A DNA stretch of 64,000 bases, taken from Xylogone sp. PMI_703. Lineage: Eukaryota > Ascomycota > Leotiomycetes. Where the stretch lies: the NCBI GenBank assembly GCA_021399445.1, contig JAJTUQ010000003.1, positions 4,030,001 to 4,094,000 on the forward strand. The letters are read 5' to 3'. This document shows positions 35,226 through 44,398 of the stretch, piece by piece. How positions within the stretch are numbered: position 1 is the stretch's first letter; each line of letters starts with the position of its first letter. Position numbers and translations under genes: made by a program. The notes below the pieces were generated by a model, which made no database searches, was not told the DNA's origin, and saw nothing but the letters and a program-made list of their open reading frames with translations.

Positions 35226-36987
35226 ATGTTTTCTTTTAGTATCACTGTTTTGGCATCTATTGCCGCTGCTCTGCTTCTTTGTTATAGATACTTGATCTTC
35301 CCTGCTTTTGTCTCCCCACTAGCAAAAATCCCCAACGCTCACTGGTCTTCACCAATTTCTCCCTTCTGGATCTTATTTACCAGGTACCATTGGAGAGAAA
35401 ATAGGGAGGTGCATGCCGCTCACCTGAAGCATGGCCCAGTTGTGCGTCTTGGTCCCACCGAGATTAGTGTGAACGATGTTGGTGGATTGCGTACCATCTA
35501 CGCCGGCGGGTTTGAAAAGGGCCAGTGGTATTCGATCTTTGACAACTACGGGTTTGCCTATCAAATAACTTCACCAATGGATTTGCACTGATCAGTTACA
35601 ATAGGGTACCGTGCATGTTCTCGACATGGCACTCAAATACCCACTCGCTGCGAAAAAGGTTTATTTCCCACGTTTATTCCAAGTCTAGCATCCAGGGCTC
35701 TCCAGCTGTCCACCGGCACTCACAGGTCATTTTGTATGATCGTCTCTTTCCCATTATCTCGGCAGCGGCAACTGCATCTCCGGCTCCTACCACTGTTGAT
35801 GTGCTCGATCTTTGGAATGGCACAACTATGGATTTTGTGACGGCTTATCTCTTCGGGCTTAAGAATAGCAGCAATTTTCTTCAGGATGAACCCTACCGTA
35901 AGCATTGGCTAGAGCTCTACCAAGGAAGGAAAAAATACACTTTCTTCCCCCAGGAATTGCCTCGATTAACTGGTTTCCTTAAAAGCCTGGGTATCCGTCT
36001 TGTACCTGCGTGGGTTGATGACGCAAATAGAGAACTAGAAGCCTGGACTAAATCACGCTGTGCATCTACCATGGCCTATCTTGAGACGCAGGCAGCGTCA
36101 GATCCTGATCCAGCAAATGTGCCATCTGTAGTAAACGCTCTTTTGGCAGGGATAGAAAAGGAGAAAGGTAACAAGGGAGCGGATTCAATACTCCAAACCA
36201 CCACCCTCTCATTTCCAGAGCTCAGTGTCGCAAGTGAGATGATCGATCACCTAGCAGCAGGACATGAAACCTCCGGAATAACACTTACCTACCTTTCATG
36301 GCACCTTTCGCAAGATCTTCAACTTCAGGCTCGCCTTCGAGAAGAGCTATTGACCCTTGCACCGAACTTTTTGCTTGACTCTGAAAATAAATCATCAGAA
36401 AAACCAGTGCCTGATCCCAAACAGCTAGACAAGCTACCTCTCCTCCATGCAGCAGTTATGGAAACCCTTCGTCTGGAGTCCCCCATACCGGGTGGCCAAC
36501 CTCGTATGACTCCATATCCTTCCTGCATCATTGGACCTTATCAAGTTCCCGGCGGTATCAGAGTAGAATCCCAAGCATACAGCCTACATCGTAATGAGGA
36601 TGTTTTCCCCGAGCCTGAGAAGTGGGACTATCGACGTTGGTTAGATGAAAAGGGACAAGGTGGCCTGGATATGACAGAAGAGCAGAGAAAAGAGAGAGAT
36701 AGGTGCTTCTGGGCATTTAGCAGTGGTGGCAGGATGTGTGTTGGTAGCAATTTTGCTATGCATCGTAAGTATTTCCCTTTCTAGTGACTGGCCGCGCTAT
36801 ATAAGTCTCGTGGTAAACCGATAACTGATAATGTCCAGAGATAAAACTGGTTGCGGCGGCCGTGTACACCAATTTCACAACCCATATTGTCAATGATGAT
36901 GGCATTGAGCAGACAGACGGATATACTTGTGGTCCAACAGGGAACAAACTTCTACTAAGATTTAAACGGGTGCCACCTCCATCGTAA
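35226..36987 (+). CDS. Cytochrome P450 monooxygenase
   Basis: Predicted 544-aa microsomal haem monooxygenase. Exons 35226-35551, 35605-36764, 36839-36987. N-terminal anchor about residues 1-28 (ITVLASIAAALLLCYRYLIF), then a Pro hinge (PLAKIPNAHW). I-helix AGHETS; ExxR as ETLR; PERF-like region PEKWDYRRWL; haem loop FSSGGRMCVGSNFA with Cys487 as iron ligand. The last exon (IKLVAAAVYTNF, then PTGNKLLLRFKRVP) completes the L-helix. All signatures are intact, so it should be functional. The CYP family cannot be assigned by eye; overall it resembles fungal P450s of the benzoate-hydroxylase/trichothecene-type clans. Its stop is 97 bases from that of the convergent CTU1 gene. Confidence 0.93.
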
Positions 36988-37084
36988 GGGTCTAGGATAT
37001 GGTATCATAAAACTTCTAGACTTATTCATAGCCATGTTTTTTACTGGTTCTGACATTAGTTTTATTTTGTGAAATCTATGTCTG

Positions 37085-38398
37085 TCAGCCAGCTGCTATA
37101 GCCAAGCCCTCCATCTGCCTTCGCAACGTAGAGGATTCCTCATCGTCAGCATCTACTTCAATCTGAATTTGAGGCCTGTTCTTATTCAAGCCCTCAAGTA
37201 ACGAACAAGCCTTGCAAATCTCTTGGCTTGACATATAGCCGCACCTCTTGCAATTACCCAGAACTTGTCTCTGTAGCTTCTTGCCTGTATCTCTTTTGGC
37301 GCCTCTCCTACCCGCTTTGAGCGGTGGAGGATCTATTCGATCATGACGTTCGCCGTTGGCTGGCATATTTGCAGATGCTGTCATATCCACTTCTCTCTCT
37401 GCCGCTTCTTCATCTGCTTGTAATTTCTTCTCCATCTCGGCCATCTCTCCACCACTAGTCCTTCCATTAGCACTTCCACAACCCCCGGCAGACTCTTCTT
37501 CCTCCGCTTCAGCACTTGATACGGCGGTACCATTTTGATCTTTGCAGTGATGGCTAATTCCAGTCACTTCCTCGGGGACTAATTTCGCCATGTCCTCTCC
37601 ACTCCGTACTACGTCCAGAATAGCACTGGGCCTAACCCTCTCCAGATTTTTGATCAGGGTCCTTGCACTTCCCCGGAATGCTTCAGGGCTATAAATACAT
37701 TCAGTGCTAAAGTAATCCAACTTCTTGTGGTGCGCATAGAGCACGATTTCTTTCTCATAGGCATATTTTAGTGGCTTGCTTCTCCTTACGTCGCTGTTCG
37801 CGTCCCCTGTGATGATGCTTGTGCTACGGGCCAGACGTGGGAGATCGCCGCGTAGAAGATTCATGAGAATAGTCTCCGCGACATCATCTGCGTTGTGGCC
37901 TGTCACAACATGGTTGATACCCAACATCTTTGCGCCTCGATCAAGGGCTTGTCTTCGAAAGACACCACAGTATGTGCAGTTCCCTTTCTTACCAATGGTC
38001 TCGACGACTTGGTCCATGGTCCAACCGTATAGCTCATTATAGCCTACAATTTTTAAAGGCATGTCGTACTGGACTGCATTTCTCTTGACTGTTTCGAGGG
38101 AGTCATCTCGATATCCTTTGATTCCTTCATCGATGCTCAGTAATACCAAGTCTAGACCATAATTATATCTCTCATTGAGTGTTTTTAGGACAGATGCCAA
38201 TACAGTAGAATCTTTGCCTCCTGATGCGCCTATTGCTATGCGATCTCCTGGGGAGAAGAGCTTGGTGGAGGTGATTGTATGGTGGATTTCAGCTTCAAAG
38301 ACGTCTATGAAACAGGCTTTGCACAGCTTCTGGTGGTTTTTTGGCCGGATAATGAGCGCCCGAGCACTCTTGCACACAGCGCAAGGTACTGGCGCCAT
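37085..38398 (-). CDS. ncs6: Cytoplasmic tRNA 2-thiolation protein Ctu1/Ncs6
   Basis: 437 aa, intronless. With Ctu2/Ncs2 it thiolates wobble uridine-34 (mcm5s2U) of Lys, Glu and Gln tRNAs, using sulfur delivered by Urm1. Visible: N-terminal zinc Cys pairs (CAVC, CKAC), the ATP-pyrophosphatase PP-loop SGGKDS at residues 59-64, [51 protein letters not shown] and the C-terminal zinc motif [18 protein letters not shown] Ser/Glu/Gly-rich insert with [11 protein letters not shown] lies between the core and the final zinc motif. The start is the ATG before APVPCAVC; upstream in-frame sequence has no ATG. Shares a 279-base divergent promoter with ribosomal protein eL8. Confidence 0.95.
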   Translation of the reverse strand: MAPVPCAVCKSARALIIRPKNHQKLCKACFIDVFEAEIHHTITSTKLFSPGDRIAIGASGGKDSTVLASVLKTLNERYNYGLDLVLLSIDEGIKGYRDDSLETVKRNAVQYDMPLKIVGYNELYGWTMDQVVETIGKKGNCTYCGVFRRQALDRGAKMLGINHVVTGHNADDVAETILMNLLRGDLPRLARSTSIITGDANSDVRRSKPLKYAYEKEIVLYAHHKKLDYFSTECIYSPEAFRGSARTLIKNLERVRPSAILDVVRSGEDMAKLVPEEVTGISHHCKDQNGTAVSSAEAEEEESAGGCGSANGRTSGGEMAEMEKKLQADEEAAEREVDMTASANMPANGERHDRIDPPPLKAGRRGAKRDTGKKLQRQVLGNCKRCGYMSSQEICKACSLLEGLNKNRPQIQIEVDADDEESSTLRRQMEGLAIAAG

Positions 38399-38677
38399 TC
38401 TGAATAAAAACCTCAGAACTTGCCACTTTTGGCAGTCTGAGAGTCGTCCAACTTGAGAGTCATCAGAAATTATATTGAAGTTTGCTCTTTCAGCAAACTT
38501 CAAATCACGTGTGATAAGGTTAAGGTCAACGCTAACCCTAAATAGAAGGGCTCGCCAAGAGATTTTGGTGCCCTACAACACACAAAACCTTCGCGAGTCG
38601 AAATTCTTTTTTGAACCTCCATCGCCAAACCACCACCCAACGCCAACGCTGCAACTTCGACAACAGCGCCGATCAAA
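38399..38677. promoter_or_regulatory. Divergent promoter, CTU1 and RPL8, with Cbf1- and Tbf1-like sites
   Basis: 279 bases between divergent start codons. CACGTG (Cbf1/E-box type) lies at 38506-38511 within ATCACGTGTGAT. A telomere-repeat-like AACCCTAA (TTAGGG box, Tbf1 type) lies at 38534-38541. Both factor classes drive ribosomal protein genes in several ascomycetes, so this is probably the eL8 promoter core. Confidence 0.7.
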
Positions 38678-39839
38678 ATGGTAAGCTTGAATAACAATTT
38701 ACAATGAATTGAAACGACTCGCCAGCGCCCTCGACCATATACGAGCAATCGGAAAATGCGTCGAGATGCGTCTTAATTCCGTCAATCTCACCTGAGGGTG
38801 ATTTTGATGAAGATTTGGCTTGAGCTACATCTTGTGCAGAAATGCCTAGTGTAGTCTCTTTAGAGTTCAAAGAAGACTACTATATTGGTGAACATATTCG
38901 CTGATGTCTTCTTTTCTCAATGATAGCCTCCAAAGTCCGGAAAGAAGGTGGCTCCTGCCCCATTCCCCCAGTCCAAAGCTGGTACATCGAAGAAGGGCCC
39001 AAAGGTATGTTACCATGTTAAACGCTGACTTATAATAGTCAATGCTAATGGAAATTGACAGAACCCTCTCATCGAGAAGAAGCCAAAGAACTTTGGTATC
39101 GGCCAAGATGTCCAGCCCCGCCGAAACCTCTCTCGTATGGTCAAGTGGCCTGAGTATGTTCGTCTCCAACGCCAAAAGAAGATCCTCAACCTCCGATTGA
39201 AGGTTCCACCAGCGATTGCTCAGTTCCAGAACGTCCTCGACCGCAACACCGCTGCTCAGGCATTCAAGCTTCTCAACAAGTACCGCCCAGAGAGCAAGAC
39301 CGAGAAGAAGGAGCGTCTGTTGAAGGAGGCTACCGCTATCAAGGAGGGTAAGAAGAAGGAGGATGTCAGCAAGAAGCCATATGCCGTCAAGTACGGTCTC
39401 AACCACGTTGTTGGCTTGATTGAGAACAAGAAGGCTTCCCTCGTCCTCATCCCTAACGACGTCGACCCAATTGAGTTGGTCATCTTCCTTCCGGCTCTCT
39501 GCCGCAAGATGGGTGTCCCATACGCCATAGTCAAGGGCAAGGCCCGTCTCGGTACCGTCGTCCACAAGAAGACCGCCGCTGTTCTCGCTATCACCGAGGT
39601 CCGATCTGAGGACAAGTCCGAGCTGTCCAAGCTCATCCAGACTGTCAAGGAGGGCTACACCGACAAGTACGAGGAGGCCAAGCGACACTGGGGTGGTGGT
39701 ATTATGTAAGTGAACTCCCGTTGACGATCCCGAGATTCCAGGACAACTAACTCATGCGTCTTTTTTTTTCAGGGGCGCCAAGGCCAACGCACGCATCGCG
39801 AAGAAGCGCAAGGCTTTGGAGAGTGCTATCAAGCTCTAA
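38678..39839 (+). CDS. rpl8: 60S ribosomal protein eL8 (L8/L7a)
   Basis: 263 aa, large-subunit ribosomal protein of the L7Ae RNA-binding family. Exons 38678-38680 (ATG only), 38927-39004, 39062-39705, 39773-39839. The coding part of exon 1 is just the start codon, followed at once by a 246-base intron, a layout common in ribosomal protein genes. The sequence [54 protein letters not shown], the L7Ae core ([25 protein letters not shown]) and the basic C-terminus are unmistakable. Codon use is strongly biased to C-ending codons, unlike its neighbours, as expected for high expression. The acceptor of intron 3 follows a T9 tract. Confidence 0.98.
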
Positions 39840-42202
39840 AAAAATCAAAAAAGTGTTCCGGGTTTCTTGACGCGACTCATGTACAAGGCGTTATTATTTT
39901 TTTTTTTTTCATGACTGGGATTGGGATGGCATATGGATTACTGGCTTGTAGGGAAATTAGCAAAACACGCCGGATGATAGATACCATCTTCCCCCTTGTG
40001 CAATTCGTTACCCCTATTCTATCTTTTCACGTGCTTTTTGAATCCGAGAGAGCCGTTCTCTGTTGTAATTGTAAAAAGGCTCACCGTGTCGAGTAGCTGC
40101 GTCATCATTCTAGAAAACGCCGATGGATCCGTTCGTGGGGTTATATTTTGAAGAATGCCACGTAGAAGAGATTACAAGCATTAGAGAACGGGGCCGTTTA
40201 CAATGCCTCGGCCCGTAAAGAAGGTAGCGAGCACCGGTACGGCACTTCAGAGCCACTGTACCGTACTTGCGTACACCGCTAACGTACGCAATTGTGCAGT
40301 ACCGTAACATTTGTTAAGAGCGCAATCGGTGCCGTACAGGAAGGCACGGCATTACTACTGTGTACAAATGTAGGCGGCCACCCAGCCCGTTGGGATCACC
40401 AGTTCATCTGTGCTTGCAAGCACGTTTGAGTTTGCGTCGTTCTGGGTCTCACCACCCCGGCCCGGAAGCGCTGGGAGCAACCAGGCCGGTTTGATCCTAA
40501 GTGCAGTAAAGAATAAGGCGAACAAGGCCAGCGAGATCTGGGCCCCCAATCCATTGGCAAGCTTGCCCATCTCGTGGGCGAAGAATCCCATGTCGCAAAC
40601 CCCCATGGTGGGTTTACGGGATGCGGGATTATTTCTTACGGTGCATTGAGGAATGATTACTGCGTCGTGGCGGTCCAGCGTGGACGGTTGTTCGGCACCA
40701 GAATGGGACAAAATGACGCTGGCTCTCGAGTCTCCGTAACTGCATTGCCCCCCGTGTTGTCTCTGATGCTTGTCAGTTTTCCTTCCAACGCGGGCTTATT
40801 GCTGGCGCTGGCTGGAAACCTTGGGTTGGTTATCTGATACCCGTGATTGATCGTCTTGCCCCTTGGAACCGCCCCTCGTTGCCCCTTTGGTAGCGCCTCA
40901 GGGTCCTCAAAGCTTCAAAGCGCTGGTTGGCCCGATGTCCCCAATATCCAATTACTGCGTCCATCAAGCCCTCTGTCATTCACAGCCCAAAATTCCCGTA
41001 TTTGCGGTTCTTTTTCTTCGGAATCTCGCTATTTCCCTGACTGTTGCGCGAATTTTTGTTCTTCCAGACGGAAAGGAATTGCAGGCGGTGGTGCCATACA
41101 ACTGGCCATGGAGGATTGGAGATGAGAGGACAAATCGTACGAACCAGCGTGGGGTCGAGATGGTATCTGACAGAAGCAGCAACTAGAAGCCATGCGGTTG
41201 AAAGAAGCAAATGCATATTTATGGAAGGTACATATTAGTTCCGCGCTCTGGATGCGTGCAACGCCTTCGTTTCGCCCACGCCGGGGCCCTGACTTTGATT
41301 GATGCATCCTGCGTTTAGAGAAAGCCTCCCTCGCCACAACTCCCTCGTTGGAGGATAAACCAAGTACGTGCTCTGATATGTCCCGGATCTGGATCGACGG
41401 TCTGTGTTATGCACGCGGTATTGCTATGGGATTTGGTGGGTTTGTGGATTGTGAACCGTCTCTGCCATCTCCATGCAGCTCCATAGGGACCGGACTAAGA
41501 GGAAGCTGGTTGCCCGCCCTCCTGACTCTTGTGCGTATAATATAATATAATACCAGCGACAAGCCTCAAGCTGGTCTCGCTCCTTCATACTTTCTATTGT
41601 CTCTTACGAAACTCCCTCTGCTCTCCTGCATTATCTCCTATAGCCGCCTGGTTGCTCGTTCCTGTGGACCGAATTCCGTGGCACCTGCAGAAGGCTCAAC
41701 ATCCAACACTCTCCTCGTGCCTTGTGCTTGTGCTCTGTTGCTATTTACGCCGATAGTCACGCTCCTGCCAACCCTCTTTCGGACTCCGTCGAGATCTCAT
41801 CACACTACATCCAATAAATTCAGCATTCCTCCTCTTCACACGCAGCTGCTCGTCTTACGCACGAGCCCTGTTAGCCTCGTTATCGCGTGCTTATCGTTAC
41901 AGCCCTTGGCTGCTCCCCCACAAGCTCTAAGCACAGCAAGCGGACGCTGCATTGGCACCGAAGAGATCCAGCAGGGGCTGGCACTAATATATTGCCGTGA
42001 CTGGCTCAACAAAGTGCTTTGAGCTCTCGACTGGTCACCGCCATCCCGTCATCTACCTCTTTTCTGCCCCTCCCGCCTTCCTCGACAGCGAGCTCAACAC
42101 CTCCTTCCTCCTTCTGCTTTCTCCCGTCTAGAACTTGCCCATATCTCCTCGACAACTTCCTCAATTCTGCCCGTTCAATATTCCTCACACAGAGTCATCA
42201 CA
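39840..42202. other. 2.4-kb gene-free region before carbonic anhydrase
   Basis: No gene is supported although several open frames of 60-140 codons exist on both strands. 40230-40340 is dense in GTACCGTAC/TACGG-type words. The last 200 bases before the carbonic anhydrase ATG are pyrimidine-rich (42050-42200), typical of a strong fungal promoter and leader. Confidence 0.55.
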
Positions 42203-43399
42203 ATGGGTAGTGCTCAAGGTCAGTGCTCACCGTCAACTTTCTGTCTTCAAGGCGAGAGCTGGCCCCTTAAAAGGCCAACGGTCTCCGAAACAGCCTCCTC
42301 TCAACGAATTGGGAAAGTCGCTTGGACCGTGTGCACAATTGCAGTAGTACATGAACCGTCAGCTGACCTCTGCTTCACAGAAGACATTTTCGAGTATGCT
42401 CTCAGCTCCAACGCTGCTTGGGCAGGATACAAGTCTCATCAGAATCCATCTTACTTTCCCAAGCTTGCTGCTGGTCAATCCCCCACAATCCGTAAGTTAC
42501 TTGGTCTTTGTTTGCTTCTGCTCCTAGTTGTTGCTCCTTCTCGGTCTAAAGTTTTTCCTTTGGAGCGCTGGCAAGTAAGCGGGGGTATAGGTATCAATCT
42601 TATCCCCGATCTTCGAATCAGCAGCGACCTCAACTTTCGATTTCAATAGCTGCAAGACAGACGGGTCATGATTTCTTTCCTCTCAAAGTGCTCTCGTCTA
42701 CATATCTACTTCAGACTCATGTTTCCTCTTTACTCTGAACTCCCCCTATTTTGCATTACCGCCGTGACATAAGCATACCGCTGACATTCTTTCAACAATC
42801 CAGTCTGGCTAGGCTGCTCTGATTCACGCGTTCCAGAAACAACCGTGCTTGGTTTGCAACCCGGCGACGTCTTCGTGCACCGCAATATTGCCAACATTAT
42901 TTCGCCAACTGATATTAACTCTAGCTCGGTTATTGAATATGCCGTTTCCCATTTGCATGTCCAGCACATCTTCTTATGTGGTCATACATGCTGTGGTGGT
43001 GCTGCAGCGGCGCTCAGTGATAGCCGGGTTGGTGGTGTTCTAGATACATGGCTCGCACCCCTGAAAGGTATCCGGAGAGCCCATGAGCAAGAATTAAAGC
43101 AACTAGGCGAGCACGAACATGGTGATGGTGAGAAGGCTCGGCGATTGGCTGAGTTGAACGTCGAAGCAGGTGTCAAGGTACTTCTCAGCAATCATGTCGT
43201 TGAAGAGGCTGTCGAAAAACGAGGCCTTCAGGTCCATGGAGTCTTGTTTGATCTTGCTAGTGGCCGCCTACGAGATTTGGGTGTCGGTAATGCTAAGAGC
43301 AGAGCCAATGCCCAAATTGCCAAGGAAGGTGATGTCGTCCGTGGCAATCATGGAATGTTAGTATTCGGAGAGAACGGTGCCAGCATGACCGTCCGATAA
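42203..43399 (+). CDS. nce103: Beta-carbonic anhydrase
   Basis: Predicted 240-aa zinc enzyme that converts CO2 to bicarbonate and supports growth in air. Exons 42203-42218 (16 nt), 42381-42491, 42804-43399; introns of 162 and 312 nt, long for this window. The spliced start reads MGSAQEDIFEYALSSN and joins to PTILWLGCSDSRVPE. Zinc ligands Cys47, His103 and Cys106 (CGHTCCGG), with the Asp49-Arg51 dyad of CSDSR. Further family blocks: LQPGDVFVHRNIANI and AVSHLHVQHIFLCGHT. There is no mitochondrial presequence or signal peptide, so it is probably cytosolic. The C-terminus is complete (GENGASMTVR). Confidence 0.95.
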
Positions 43400-44398
43400 A
43401 GGCCTTCTACAGTATCTCCAGGGCCATATCTGGGTAAGAGATTCTCTAACGTGGAAGTTAAAGAGGTGTTTTGTGCGTTTTCGGTGTTAGGTGTTGGAAT
43501 GAGGAAGGAGTGATAGAAGATCAGCTCCTGGATTGTGAATTTCTTTTGGACTTGCCTCCTTGGTTAAGCACTTGGCATAGCGATATCCGTTGGTTATTTT
43601 TGGTGCGAGTTCTCTCTGCTCAAATGGAGTCTAAACTTTGTTGCAATTTTCCCTGTCGACAAGGGAGTAGTTGAATGGGAGGTTGAATTCTGTCGGTTTT
43701 TATTTTTAGTATCCCCCTTCCGCTGGCAATGGGGCTGTTTTTGTTGTTTTAAGATCCTATTCCGGGGTTTCTCTGTGCATAGCAGGATACACAGAGAGAT
43801 CTCGAGTCCGTCACTACGGTATACAAATTTCTCAGGGGGAGTGAGTGGAGGAGACGCGAGAAATTTCTGGGTCATATATACACATATGAAAACATCTATA
43901 CATATCCCGTCTCACACATACATATATTAGTAAAAAAGAAGATTCTATTCGTTTCAACATTGACCTACTTTGCCCTTTTCGTTAGAATGCAAGGGTGGTA
44001 TACAATCCATGTGGTATTTGACTGACTGGGCATATTTCCCATCTTCACGCTCTGCATGGCTGGAAATGGATTGGTAGATTAAATTTACTGACAACATAAC
44101 AAACGAGAATGTTTACTATCGCCGTACATGTATTAGAATTGTTTATTTCTATAGTCCTTTTCAAATCATTTTCCCTTTTCCAGTAATTTCTGTTTTCGTT
44201 TTCCAATAATTTCTGACATAACTTTTGGTAGTATTCCTTACCTATGCAGCAGTCCTTATACGGAGGTATAAAGCCACCTTGTTATTTTTTTGTTGTTTTA
44301 TTCCAAAGAGATGTACCTCAAACGCTGCTATAAATGTATCAATGTATACATAGCGATTCCATAGATTTGTAAGAACCCATTCGTTATTAGTGATTGCT
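43400..44398. other. Convergent intergenic region, carbonic anhydrase to YTH gene
   Basis: About 1 kb, AT-rich, between convergent stop codons. Short open frames only; nothing is supported. Confidence 0.55.

Noticed and set aside
30840..36987. Secondary-metabolite gene cluster
   Set aside because: No PKS, NRPS, terpene cyclase, DMATS, transporter or pathway-specific regulator lies nearby; three tailoring-type genes are not enough.
38867..39688. 273-codon minus-strand open frame
   Set aside because: Antisense shadow of the strongly codon-biased eL8 gene; Leu-rich translation without family similarity.
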